Of a DNA stretch of 12,507 nt, positions 1 through 7,671 are shown piece by piece (position 1 is the first letter of the stretch; each line of letters begins with the position of its first letter). This DNA comes from CAZPZZ01 sp964591245. Its GTDB lineage: Bacteria > Acidobacteriota > Vicinamibacteria > Vicinamibacterales > UBA8438. The stretch spans positions 1 through 12,507 of the forward strand of contig CAZPZZ010000124.1 in the NCBI GenBank assembly GCA_964591245.1. Reading direction: 5' to 3'. The notes beneath the pieces were generated by a model. The model made no database searches, had not been told where the DNA came from, and saw only the letters and a list, made by a program, of their open reading frames with translations. The position numbers and the translations under genes are program-made.

Positions 1-122
1 GGCGTTGAGGGTGCACCGTTACGAGGTCTGGTGTTGATGTTGACTGCGGGCGCGCGTTCCGCAGGTGGCGTCAAGGCTCGGTGTGTATAGAATCCGGGAT
101 GGCGCCACGATGCGTCGCTGGG

Positions 123-142
123 AGGTCAGGAGACCTGTTTTT
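123..142 (+). terminator. Possible intrinsic terminator of an upstream gene
   Basis: A short inverted repeat, AGGTC (123-127) and GACCT (132-136) around an AGGA loop, is followed one base later by five T (138-142). An alternative fold, CAGG/CCTG around AGA, abuts the T run directly. The stem is only 4-5 bp, so it is weak. It would end transcription entering from the left, leaving the CHAD operon to start from its own promoter. Positions 1-122 hold no gene I can support. Confidence 0.35.
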
Positions 143-215
143 CTGCAATGTCTTACGGCAGGTATGGATCTTCGCCTTTTAGGTGAGAGGTGCGAGCGAG
201 TATGAGCAGGCGGCA

Positions 216-1769
216 ATGAATTGCGCGGTGACGTATCAATTACCGGAATCGCTGGGCGAGGACGTTCTCGAGGCACGCCTGGCTAGTGTGTTTACGGTAC
301 GCAGCGAGCGGCTTCAAGACAGCGAACAGATTTACTACGACACGTTCGACTGGCGAGTATATCGAGACAAGGGCGCGTTATCGACGACTACGGAACCAGG
401 AGGGCTCCGGTTGCGGTGGGAGGGCTTTGATGGCCAGGTCCGTTATCGGTCGGCACCGCTTGTAGAGTGCCCTAGTGTCGCTAGTGCGCTTCCGCCTGGT
501 CAATTTCGCGAGGCGCTCACGCGGGTCACGAGCGCGCGTAGGTTGTTGCCGCTCGTTCGTCTTACCGGGCGTGGAGCCACCCATGCGGTGCTCGATCGAC
601 GAGCGAAGACGGTGGTGCGGCTTACGATCGAACGGCGCAAGGCGTTCGGAGAGGCGGGTCCGTCTGTGGCGTTGCCGCCGTGCGTGCGTGTGGTTTGTTT
701 GACAGGGTATGAGACGGCATTTGCGAAGATGTGTCGGTTTCTCGAGCGGGAGTTCGCCGTGATGACCCGGCAGAGTGGAGACTTGACGCGCGCGCTGATC
801 GCGATCGGCCGAACGTCGGTTGACTACACCGGGAAGTTGTCTCTGTCTTTGACTTCCTCGGAGCGAGCAGATCGCGCGGTTCGACGACTTTTGGTACATC
901 TCTTCGAGATGATGGTGGTGAACGAGGATGGCCTCCGCCTCAACCTTGACACGGAGTTTTTGCACGATTTTCGAGTTAATGTTCGTCGTACGCGCTCCTG
1001 CTTGGGACAGCTCAAGAGTGTGTTTGATGAGCCGGTACGCCGACGTTTTGCCGATGAGTTCGCTTGGCTCGGGAAAGTAACGGGACCCACGCGGGATCTT
1101 GATGTGTATCAGGCCAAGCTTCTCGAGTACCGGACTGAGTTTCCTGCCGCTGTGCAGGACGCGCTTGTTCCGTTGGGGCGATACCTTCGTGCGCGGTGGC
1201 AGAAGGAGCATGCGGAGTTGACTCGGGCACTCGGGACCAAAAGGTATGCCACGCTCAAGCGCGAGTGGGGTGCATTCCTTGGCGCTGAGGTCAGTCGTGG
1301 TGGAAGAGATGCGGGACGTCCGATCAAAGATGTGGCGACGGAGCGTATAGCGCGGGCGTACAACCGTGTCCGCAAGTCTGGGCGACGGATCGATAATGAG
1401 ACGCCGGCGACGGTAATTCACACACTCCGTATCGATTGTAAGAAGCTGCGCTATTTGCTTGAGTTTTTTCGGAGTGTGTTCGACGAACAGTTGGTCGCCG
1501 TGGTGGTTCGCTCGCTCAAGCGTTTGCAGGACGATCTCGGGGAGTTCAATGACCTGGAGGTCCAGGGGCAAGAACTGTCCATGATGGCCGACGATATGGT
1601 TGCGAAGGGGGCCGTGGACGCCCCGGCTTTGCTGGCCATGGGACGGTTGGTGGTGGCACTGGAGTCGAGGCAGGACACCGCGCGCAAGCGGTTGGGAAAG
1701 AGGATCGCGGGGTTCGTCGATCGGCGGACAGCCGAGCGGTTCGGTGCCTTGCTCGATGGGGTGTCGTGA
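216..1769 (+). CDS. CHAD-domain protein with divergent CYTH-like N-terminus (polyP binding)
   Basis: CHAD domains are helical bundles with conserved histidines and basic residues that bind inorganic polyphosphate and target proteins to polyP granules (family knowledge). Numbered from the GTG at 183 (528 aa), residues about 12-195 look like a degraded CYTH/triphosphate-tunnel domain (YYDTFDWRVY at 51-60, GLRLRW at 74-79, VRLTIERRK at 145-153). The N-terminal ExExK motif of active CYTH enzymes is absent. Residues about 225-525 are CHAD, with LHDFRVNVRRTRSCL (260-274), IHTLRIDCKKLRYLLEFF (412-429) and LKRLQDDLGEFNDLEV (445-460); His261 and His413 are the signature histidines. I prefer ATG 216 (517 aa) over GTG 183 because AGG lies five bases upstream of it and GTG 183 has no ribosome binding site. 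Its stop overlaps the start of the ParA gene. The product is probably a polyP-granule-associated protein. The CHAD call is strong; the CYTH call is moderate. Confidence 0.9.
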   Translation: MNCAVTYQLPESLGEDVLEARLASVFTVRSERLQDSEQIYYDTFDWRVYRDKGALSTTTEPGGLRLRWEGFDGQVRYRSAPLVECPSVASALPPGQFREALTRVTSARRLLPLVRLTGRGATHAVLDRRAKTVVRLTIERRKAFGEAGPSVALPPCVRVVCLTGYETAFAKMCRFLEREFAVMTRQSGDLTRALIAIGRTSVDYTGKLSLSLTSSERADRAVRRLLVHLFEMMVVNEDGLRLNLDTEFLHDFRVNVRRTRSCLGQLKSVFDEPVRRRFADEFAWLGKVTGPTRDLDVYQAKLLEYRTEFPAAVQDALVPLGRYLRARWQKEHAELTRALGTKRYATLKREWGAFLGAEVSRGGRDAGRPIKDVATERIARAYNRVRKSGRRIDNETPATVIHTLRIDCKKLRYLLEFFRSVFDEQLVAVVVRSLKRLQDDLGEFNDLEVQGQELSMMADDMVAKGAVDAPALLAMGRLVVALESRQDTARKRLGKRIAGFVDRRTAERFGALLDGVS

Positions 1770-2521
1770 TGACGGTTCTGGCCGCGTACAACATTAAAGG
1801 AGGCGTGGGTAAGACCGCGGTCGCGGTGAATCTGGCCTACCTCGCGGCGCAGTCTGGCGCCGCCACGCTCCTCTGTGACTTGGATCCACAAGGGGCTGCG
1901 ACCTACTGTTTTCGGATCAAGCCAAAGGTGAGGGGAGGAGCGAAGAAGTTGCTTCGTGGCCGCCGTTCACTCTCAAGGCATATCAGGGCTACGGATTATG
2001 ACGGACTCGACGTGCTTCCCGCTGATTTTTCGTATCGACACTTGGATCTGGTAATCGATGATTCCCGGTCCAGTAAACGACTTGCCCAGCGTCTGAGTCC
2101 ACTGATCGAGCAATACGAATATGTATTTCTCGACTGTGCTCCCAGTATTTCGCGGGTGTCAGAGGCTGTCTTTGCGGCAGCGGACGCGTTGGTCGTGCCG
2201 ACGATTCCCACGACACTGTCGGTGCGCACACTCGAGCAGTTGACCCGTCATCTTCGGAAGCAGGAATTCTCTGTTTCGGTCCTTCCATTTTTCTCAATGG
2301 TCGATCGCCGCAAGGGGCTGCACCGGCGATTGTGTGCGGCTGATGGATGGCCGGTACCAATGCTCGAAACGGCCATTCCGTATTCGAGTGCCGTTGAGCA
2401 GATGAGCGTGCGGCGGGAGCCTCTACCAGCCTACGCTCCTGGTCAGGCGGCGACTCGTGCCTATGAACGACTGTGGGAGGAGGTGGCGAGGGGAAGGCAC
2501 GTTGCGGGGGCTTCATCGTGA
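1769..2521 (+). CDS. ParA/MinD-family partition ATPase
   Basis: This is a 250-aa ParA-type P-loop ATPase of the kind that positions plasmids, chromosomes, carboxysomes or other cargo by ATP-dependent binding to the nucleoid. It has a deviant Walker A motif KGGVGKT (residues 10-16) with the signature lysine, an A' motif CDLDPQG (36-42) and a Walker B region VFLDCAPS (119-126). There is no N-terminal helix-turn-helix, so it is the small, non-repressor type. ATG 1769 overlaps the upstream TGA as TGATG, which implies translational coupling to the CHAD gene; GTG 1766 is possible but less likely. No ParB-like partner is adjacent. Given its neighbours, the cargo may be polyP granules, with the CHAD protein as adaptor. 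The family is certain; the cargo is inference. An orphan ParA with an unrelated role remains possible. Confidence 0.93.
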   Translation: MTVLAAYNIKGGVGKTAVAVNLAYLAAQSGAATLLCDLDPQGAATYCFRIKPKVRGGAKKLLRGRRSLSRHIRATDYDGLDVLPADFSYRHLDLVIDDSRSSKRLAQRLSPLIEQYEYVFLDCAPSISRVSEAVFAAADALVVPTIPTTLSVRTLEQLTRHLRKQEFSVSVLPFFSMVDRRKGLHRRLCAADGWPVPMLETAIPYSSAVEQMSVRREPLPAYAPGQAATRAYERLWEEVARGRHVAGASS

Positions 2522-3025
2522 AGACCGTGTTGCTCTGGCGGCATGCCAAGTCGAGCCGGCCACTGGATGGCACCTCTGACGAGAAGCGGCCGCTTGCCAA
2601 GCGGGGCATTCGGGCGGCTAGCCGAGTGGGAGAGTTTCTGGCGCAGGGCGACCGGCTCCCACCGCGCATTCTGATCTCTCCAGCACTGCGGGCGCGGGAG
2701 ACTGTGGAGATTGCGGTGCGATCTGGAAAATGGCGGGCGGATGTGGTCGCGGTGCCAGACCTTTATGGCGCGGCCCCTGACGACGTCTTACGGCTACTTC
2801 GCGAAGAGTCGGATGAGACGCAGTCGGTCTTATTGGTGGGGCATGAGCCCACATGGTCCGCACTCTCCAGTGGTCTGATTGGAGGGGGGGCGCCTTCGCT
2901 TTTCCACGGCTGCGCTGGCAAGAATCCATGTCGGGGTGTCGCGCTGGTCGAACATGGATTTTGGCAGAGGGCACCTCGTGTGGTTCGTCACGCCGCGGTT
3001 GCTCGTGGACGGGGATCACCCATAG
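2518..3025 (+). CDS. sixA: SixA-type phosphohistidine phosphatase, interrupted by a +1 frameshift
   Basis: This is a histidine phosphatase (RHG superfamily) of the SixA branch, which dephosphorylates phosphohistidine on signalling proteins. The catalytic motif LWRHAKSSR holds His9 and the second histidine is in VGHEP (His109). GTG 2518 overlaps the ParA stop by 4 nt. Frame one is SixA-like to residue 124 (LIGGG). At the G run 2884-2890 the homology moves to the next frame, giving RLRFSTAALARI and then GHLVWFVTPRLL, a typical SixA C-terminus, ending at TAG 3023-3025. Removing one G restores a normal 168-aa protein. Read uninterrupted, frame one runs to 3270, antisense to ppx, with a non-homologous tail. 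The cause may be a sequencing error, a genuine mutation, or slippage on the G run. The gene converges on ppx with only 13 nt between stops. Confidence 0.85.
2884..2890 (+). repeat. G7 homopolymer at the sixA frameshift point
   Basis: Seven consecutive G follow GGA codon 2881-2883. The SixA reading frame changes exactly here. Six G would give a continuous SixA protein. Confidence 0.9.
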
Positions 3026-3038
3026 CTTCTAGCAGGGG

Positions 3039-4544
3039 TCAGATGACCTGGAGGCGATATCCAGCCGCGGAGAGATATGCCGCTTCGGTCCTGAGATCGG
3101 CTCTGGTCAGCGGGTGTTCATCGAGCCAGAGAGGCGGGAACTGCAGGGTAATCCTCTTGCGTTCAGTCCTGAGCCCGAGTGCAGGGAGCGCGAGGGGGCT
3201 TCGGCTTCTGTGGAGCACGACGGCTAAACGTATCAATGTGGCCATCCGCTCGGCCGGTTTCAGCCAGTGAGTCGGTAGACGTCGAATGATGGCGGATGGG
3301 AATTTTCGCCGGTGGGCGCGTACAAGCGTGGCGAGCAGTTGTTGCTCGGGGAGAGAGAACCCGAGCATGTCAGCGTGGGCGACGATGTACTCGCCGTGAC
3401 GATGGTAGTGGCTATGCGCGATATCCAAGCCTATTTCGTGCAAACGAGAAGCCCAGGAGAGAAAATTCTGCGCATCCTCGAAGTCGAGGCCCCAGCTGTC
3501 GCCGACTTGACTCAGCAAGTGAAGCGTTGTGCGTTCGACCCGTTCCGCTTGACTTCCATCGACGTTGGAACGATCCGCGAGCGCGTGGACACTGCGGGCG
3601 CGGACGTCGTGCTGCCGGATGCGGCCGAGTAGATCGTAGATGAGCCCTTCTCGAAGGGCGCCATCTGAACAGCGCATGGTTTTAATTGCGAGCCCCTGAA
3701 AGAGCGCAGAGAGAATGGCAGCACCCCCGGCAATAGAGGAGACTCGTCCATGGGTCAGGCCATCCAGTTTTAGTCGGTTGATCCGGCCTGCCTTGAGTAA
3801 GGCTTGACGAAGGCGCTTGATGGCGGCCGGGGTGATCCCATCTTGGCTCCAGCCGTGGATACGAACAAGTGTGGCGATCGCCCGGATCGTGCCCGAGGCC
3901 CCGACGACCTCTTGCCAGCCGAAGGCCCGAAAGCGCTCGCTGATCGGTTCGAGTTCCTGTAGGGCGGCGAGTTCGGCCCGATCCCAGTTTTCTTGGGTGA
4001 GGCGACCCTGTGGAAAGTGGGTGCGGCTGAAGGAGACGCAGCCCATGTACAGGCTTTCCATTTTTTCTGGCGTGAGCGCTTCTCCGGCAATAAGTTCTGT
4101 GCTGCCGCCGCCGATATCGACGACGAGGCGTCGTACGTCCGGGTCGGGTATGGTCTGAGTGACTCCGAGAAAAATGAGGCGGGCTTCTTCGATCCCCGAG
4201 ATCGTTGCGATCGAGTGACCGAGGGCCTGTTCGGCTTCAATCAGAAAATCTTCGGAATCTACCGCAGCGCGTAAGGTGTTCGTGCCGACGGCCCGAACCG
4301 CCGCAGCGGGCATGTGGCGTACTCGCTGCCCGAACCGCCGTAAGCACTCGAGGGCACGTTGACGCGCATCAATAGTCAATCGGCCATCCGGGTCGAGACC
4401 TGACGCGAGTTGGATCATCTCTCGCAGTCGGTCGACGACGACGGGTTCGCCACCAGACGTGCGAGCCACCAGCATATGGAAGCTATTCGATCCCAGATCG
4501 ATTGCGGCAATGGTGCTTGGTATGGGGCGAGTCTGGCTGGGCAC
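3039..4544 (-). CDS. ppx: Exopolyphosphatase / Ppx-GppA phosphatase with C-terminal HD-like domain
   Basis: This 501-aa member of the Ppx/GppA family (ASKHA fold) releases phosphate from the ends of polyP, or hydrolyses pppGpp, in the cytoplasm. Residues about 10-310 are the phosphatase core: TIAAIDLGSNSFHMLVA (11-27, phosphate-1 loop), AVGTNTLR (85-92), SGIEEARLIFLG (116-127, containing the catalytic glutamate) and VVDIGGGSTEL (141-151, phosphate-2 loop), followed by a SDGALREG segment. The remainder matches the helical HD-like C-terminal region of full-length Ppx. The GTG start at 4544 is supported by AGGA seven bases upstream. The gene is divergent from ppk and convergent with sixA, so the anabolic and catabolic polyP enzymes share one intergenic control region. 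Ppx and GppA cannot be separated by eye; the ppk neighbour favours Ppx. Confidence 0.93.
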   Translation of the reverse strand: MPSQTRPIPSTIAAIDLGSNSFHMLVARTSGGEPVVVDRLREMIQLASGLDPDGRLTIDARQRALECLRRFGQRVRHMPAAAVRAVGTNTLRAAVDSEDFLIEAEQALGHSIATISGIEEARLIFLGVTQTIPDPDVRRLVVDIGGGSTELIAGEALTPEKMESLYMGCVSFSRTHFPQGRLTQENWDRAELAALQELEPISERFRAFGWQEVVGASGTIRAIATLVRIHGWSQDGITPAAIKRLRQALLKAGRINRLKLDGLTHGRVSSIAGGAAILSALFQGLAIKTMRCSDGALREGLIYDLLGRIRQHDVRARSVHALADRSNVDGSQAERVERTTLHLLSQVGDSWGLDFEDAQNFLSWASRLHEIGLDIAHSHYHRHGEYIVAHADMLGFSLPEQQLLATLVRAHRRKFPSAIIRRLPTHWLKPAERMATLIRLAVVLHRSRSPLALPALGLRTERKRITLQFPPLWLDEHPLTRADLRTEAAYLSAAGYRLQVI

Positions 4545-4554
4545 GACCGTGTCC

Positions 4555-4560
4555 TATAAT
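4555..4560 (+). promoter_or_regulatory. Possible -10 element for ppk
   Basis: A perfect TATAAT lies between the divergent ppx and ppk genes. No good -35 hexamer is found 16-18 bp upstream and there is no extended -10 TG. If used, it gives ppk an untranslated leader of about 170 nt. The same bases read on the minus strand lie just upstream of the ppx ribosome binding site. Confidence 0.3.
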
Positions 4561-4594
4561 AGTCTAGTGACGAGTATGTGATCCTACTGTTACG

Positions 4595-4671
4595 CTGGTC
4601 GTCACCAGATTACTGCCGGTGGTGTGCTCAGTGCAGTGCGACCGCTTGGTGCGTGCGGGCGTTCCCGCCCG
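4595..4671 (+). promoter_or_regulatory. Structured ppk leader with two hairpins
   Basis: The non-coding stretch 4561-4736 contains two perfect inverted repeats. CTGGT/ACCAG (4595-4599 and 4604-4608) surrounds a CGTC loop. CGGGCG/CGCCCG (4656-4661 and 4666-4671) surrounds a TTCC loop and can extend by two weak pairs. Neither is followed by a T run, so they are not simple terminators. They may be operator sites or RNA structure controlling ppk. I do not recognise a known riboswitch here. Confidence 0.35.
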
Positions 4672-4736
4672 TAAACCGCTACCCGGGATAGAGCCGGAGC
4701 GTAAGCCTGAACTCCTTCCTTCTTTGATAACGATCT

Positions 4737-6848
4737 GTGTCGATTGAATCACGACTTCAAGCGCTTGGCCCAGGCAAGGCGTTCATCAGCCGGGAACTGA
4801 GCTGGCTTGGCTTTGCTCGTCGCGTGTTACATCTCGTGGGACGCCGGGACCTTGCCCTGCTCGAACGCGTGAAATTTGCCGGCATCATCGGAATGCTGCA
4901 CGATGAATTCTTCATGAAGCGGATCAGCGGACTGAAACGTGAAGTAGCTCGTGGAGTGACCAAATTATCGATCGATGGACGTACCCCCGCAGATGAACTG
5001 GACGCCTGTCGGGAGCAACTTCTGCGACAGGCGGGTGATCTTAATCGTTTGTGGTCGAAAGAGCTGCGGCCGGAGTTGGCTCGGGCCGGGTTACCCGTAC
5101 TGAATCACGACGAACTGACGGGCGATGAACGGGAGACGCTCAGGGATTACTTTACGCACAAAATTCAGCCGATATTGACCCCACTTGCCGTCGATTCGGA
5201 GCATCCGTTCCCGTTCATCAGTAATTTGGGGTTGAATCTCGCGGTGACTATCGGTCAGGGGAGGGACGAGCGTTTCGTGCGCATCAAGGTGCCCGGTAAT
5301 CGGACACGGTGGGTTCCGCTGGGCCGACGTAGGGCGGTCGTTCCGATAGAACAGGTCATTGCTGCGAATTTGGATCTCATTTACCCGGGGGCTGCTCCCG
5401 CGGCAGTCCACCTGTTCAGGGTGACTCGCGGGGTCGAGGGCGAAATAGATCATTCGGACGACGAGAGGGAGAACGCCCTCATGGAGCCAGGGAGCATTGT
5501 TCGTCAGGTTAGCTCGGAGCTAAAAGCGAGACGCTTTGCTGGCGTGGTGCGTTTGCAGGTGGATCACCAGATGCCTCGGAAGCTCGTGAAGTGGTTGTGT
5601 CGGCAACTGGAGATCGACGCCTCGGTCGATGTGTATCCGACCGAGGGGATACTTGGGATAGACGCACTGAAAGACTTCGATGGGAATAACCGTGACGACC
5701 TCTGTGCGCCGGAGCATGATTCCGTCGATCACCCGCGTCTGGCTGCACTGAATCGCCAAAGTACGGCGGCCGTGTTCGACGAGATAGCAAAGGGCGACAT
5801 CTTATTACACCATCCGTACCAGAGCTTTGACACCTCGGTGCTCCGTTTTCTGAATGCTGCCGCCTCCGATCCCGCAGTGTTGGCGATAAAGCTGACCATC
5901 TATCGGACGAGTCGAGAATCTCCACTGCTGCAAGCCCTCGCCGAGGCTGCGCGCCGGGGAAAACAGGTGGCTGTGTTGGTCGAAATTACCGCGAGGTTCG
6001 ACGAAGCTCCGAACATTGCATGGGGCAGTTTTCTGGAGAAGGAGGGGGTGCATGTGTCGTATGGAGTCGAGCGGTTGAAGACACATGTCAAGCTGGCATT
6101 GGTGGTGCGCGAAGAGGCTGATGGCGTACGGTCTTACGCCCATTGCGGAACTGGGAACTATCACTCGGACACGGCCAAGGCCTACGAGGATTTAGGGCTG
6201 CTGACCTGCGATGAGTCTGTTTGCAACGACGTGGCGGCGGTATTTAACTCACTTACAGGGGGAATTCCCCATCCCAAACGCAGCAAGTTGCTTGTCGCGC
6301 CGGTCTCGATGCGCCGGCGATTTACGGAGTTGATTCGGCGCGAAGCCGGCCATGCCCAGGCTGGTCGTCCCTCCGGAATCGATGCCAAAATGAATCAACT
6401 GCAAGATGCGGGCATCATCCGAGAACTGTACGCGGCAAGTCAGGCCGGAGTACCGATTCAGTTAAACATCCGGGGGTTATGTTGTCTCCGTCCGGGTGTG
6501 GAGGGGCTTTCGGAGACGATTCGTGTCACGAGTATCGTCGGGCGATTTCTAGAACACAGTCGCGTGTTCCGGTTCCGCAACGGCGGGCAGCCGGAATACT
6601 TCATCGGATCAGCCGATTGGATGAAGCGGAATCTGGATGGGCGTGTTGAGACGGCTATTCCAGTCGAGGATGCTCGTTTGAAAGCCGAGTTGGATGAGAT
6701 TCTCGATATTTACAATCGGGACAATTGTTCCGTCTGGGATTGCGGTGCTGACGGCGAGTATGTGCTGCGTGTGCCGCAGCCTGGCGAACCACGGCTGGAA
6801 GCCCAGGCAGAGTTCATTCGCCGCGCCGCAGTGAACCGGTCGTCGTGA
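4737..6848 (+). CDS. ppk: Polyphosphate kinase 1
   Basis: This 703-aa Ppk1 (about 690 aa in E. coli) reversibly transfers the ATP gamma-phosphate to growing polyP. The N-terminal domain opens with FISRELSWLGF (16-26). Residues 356-365 (LLHHPYQSFD) start the first catalytic phospholipase-D-like domain. ERLKTHVKL (445-453) contains His450, equivalent to the phosphorylated His435 of E. coli, and YAHCGTGNYH (467-476) contains His469, equivalent to His454. IKLTIYRTS (384-392) and ITARFDEAPN (417-426) are further family signatures. The C-terminal domain (about 510-700) is intact. The GTG start at 4737 has an in-frame stop close upstream at 4728 and no convincing Shine-Dalgarno, which suggests leader-controlled or weak initiation. 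It is divergent from ppx and follows the CHAD-ParA-SixA operon, so it is the synthetic arm of the polyP cluster. Confidence 0.97.
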   Translation: MSIESRLQALGPGKAFISRELSWLGFARRVLHLVGRRDLALLERVKFAGIIGMLHDEFFMKRISGLKREVARGVTKLSIDGRTPADELDACREQLLRQAGDLNRLWSKELRPELARAGLPVLNHDELTGDERETLRDYFTHKIQPILTPLAVDSEHPFPFISNLGLNLAVTIGQGRDERFVRIKVPGNRTRWVPLGRRRAVVPIEQVIAANLDLIYPGAAPAAVHLFRVTRGVEGEIDHSDDERENALMEPGSIVRQVSSELKARRFAGVVRLQVDHQMPRKLVKWLCRQLEIDASVDVYPTEGILGIDALKDFDGNNRDDLCAPEHDSVDHPRLAALNRQSTAAVFDEIAKGDILLHHPYQSFDTSVLRFLNAAASDPAVLAIKLTIYRTSRESPLLQALAEAARRGKQVAVLVEITARFDEAPNIAWGSFLEKEGVHVSYGVERLKTHVKLALVVREEADGVRSYAHCGTGNYHSDTAKAYEDLGLLTCDESVCNDVAAVFNSLTGGIPHPKRSKLLVAPVSMRRRFTELIRREAGHAQAGRPSGIDAKMNQLQDAGIIRELYAASQAGVPIQLNIRGLCCLRPGVEGLSETIRVTSIVGRFLEHSRVFRFRNGGQPEYFIGSADWMKRNLDGRVETAIPVEDARLKAELDEILDIYNRDNCSVWDCGADGEYVLRVPQPGEPRLEAQAEFIRRAAVNRSS

Positions 6849-6872
6849 GGCGCGATTGCTTTCCGGAAGAAG

Positions 6873-6898
6873 AGGCTGGTTGGATGTGAGTAGCCTCG
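6873..6898. other. Inverted repeat between convergent ppk and hydrolase genes
   Basis: GAGGCT (6873-6878) pairs with AGCCTC (6893-6898) across a 14-nt loop, in the 70-bp gap between the two convergent stops. With no T run on either strand it is at best a weak bidirectional terminator. Confidence 0.2.
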
Positions 6899-6918
6899 TG
6901 GAGTGGCGTCAGAGTGTG

Positions 6919-7506
6919 CTAGCGGTAGAACACATGGAGCCCGATAGTGGTCGTTTGCTCACGCGGGATCTTCCAAGGAGCGCGTTCCAACGTACTGCCG
7001 TGGAAGAAGAGGGCGCCGGCGGTTGGATCGGTCGTAGGCATGGAGAGGAGATGGAGAGCCGTCGCGAGTGCACGTGCCCACTGAGCCTCGTGCTTTGGCG
7101 TATCACTCCTCCCGTCGCACCAGTAGCGGAACTGACACCCGGACCGTTCACCGCCTTGTCGCACGACCCCGCAGATTGTTTCGGGGAATTCGGGATGAGT
7201 ACGTCGGTTGAAGACTACCCAGCCAACGGCCAGTAAGCCTTGTCGGGATTCGTTTCCGGCCTCCCAGTACATTGTCAGTGCTAGGCATTCCAGCTGTTCC
7301 GCGAGGGTGTTTTGTGGAACGGTTTGGGCTGCGCCCGCCGGCTGGTTCCAGATCCACAGTGCGAGCAGAATCACCAACGACACCTTCCATGTAGAGAGCC
7401 ACGGCGGCGAATCTGGGGATGGTCGACACCACGATAACGGTGTATGCCGAACATGTTTCAGATCGGCGGTGAGTGACGCTGACGTCAGCCTGACAGGAGG
7501 ATGCAC
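6919..7506 (-). CDS. Exported SleB/CwlJ-type cell wall hydrolase
   Basis: The product is 195 aa from GTG 7506. Residues about 43-60 (VSLVILLALWIW then NQPAGAA) form a hydrophobic segment ending in a likely signal-peptidase site. Residues about 69-195 match the Hydrolase_2 (SleB/CwlJ) domain of peptidoglycan lytic enzymes: LALTMYWEAGNES (75-87) with candidate catalytic Glu82, VGWVVFNRR (94-102), GCQFRYWCDG (123-132), GALFFHG (164-170) and IGLHVFYR at the C-terminus. In spore-formers this family cleaves cortex; in Gram-negatives it is a general envelope hydrolase. The start is uncertain: from GTG 7506 about 40 polar residues precede the signal segment, while GTG 7374 has GGAAGG eight bases upstream but leaves a short signal lacking a basic end. 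The gene stands alone, convergent with ppk, with a candidate promoter at 7659-7688. Confidence 0.82.
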   Translation of the reverse strand: MHPPVRLTSASLTADLKHVRHTPLSWCRPSPDSPPWLSTWKVSLVILLALWIWNQPAGAAQTVPQNTLAEQLECLALTMYWEAGNESRQGLLAVGWVVFNRRTHPEFPETICGVVRQGGERSGCQFRYWCDGRSDTPKHEAQWARALATALHLLSMPTTDPTAGALFFHGSTLERAPWKIPREQTTTIGLHVFYR

Positions 7507-7548
7507 GGATGTTTACTGTGTGAAAAATTAAGGCTGCAGAGACTCTTG

Positions 7549-7671
7549 CCCGGTGGATGTGTGATTACGGCAATTCTCTGAAGGTGCAGCGGCGAAGGAG
7601 TAGCGATGTCTCGATTACGATGCGTCGACGATGCAAGTCCAAGCGTTCTATGAGGTTTATTGTCCACCGGG
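7549..7671. repeat. 123-bp segment bounded by perfect 9-bp inverted repeats
   Basis: CCCGGTGGA (7549-7557) and TCCACCGGG (7663-7671) are exact reverse complements, and two further G-T pairs could extend the stem inwards. Inside, GATTACG occurs twice and an ACGATGC motif is repeated around a GTCGAC palindrome. I see no ORF or tRNA here. It could be a small mobile element remnant, an RNA closed by a terminal stem, or chance. The remaining bases of the 7507-7787 gap show nothing beyond the promoter noted separately. Confidence 0.4.

Noticed and set aside
202..219. Five-codon leader ORF (MSRRQ) ending in ATGA overlap with ATG 216
   Set aside because: GAGAGG upstream and the overlap suggest coupling, but so short a frame arises easily by chance; noted only.
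378..1571. Long minus-strand open frame (397 aa) antisense to the CHAD gene
   Set aside because: Its translation resembles no known family and it lies wholly opposite a well-supported CHAD gene.
3026..3270. In-frame extension of sixA beyond the true C-terminus
   Set aside because: The tail is non-homologous, antisense to ppx, and results from missing the frame change at the G run.
4587..4605. Possible PhoB box upstream of ppk (CTGTTAC and TCGTCAC)
   Set aside because: Each half matches only 5 of 7 bases and the spacing is off by one, so it cannot be distinguished from chance.
6856..7236. Plus-strand open frame of 126 aa after ppk
   Set aside because: It is antisense to the SleB-type hydrolase and its translation is low-complexity without recognisable motifs.
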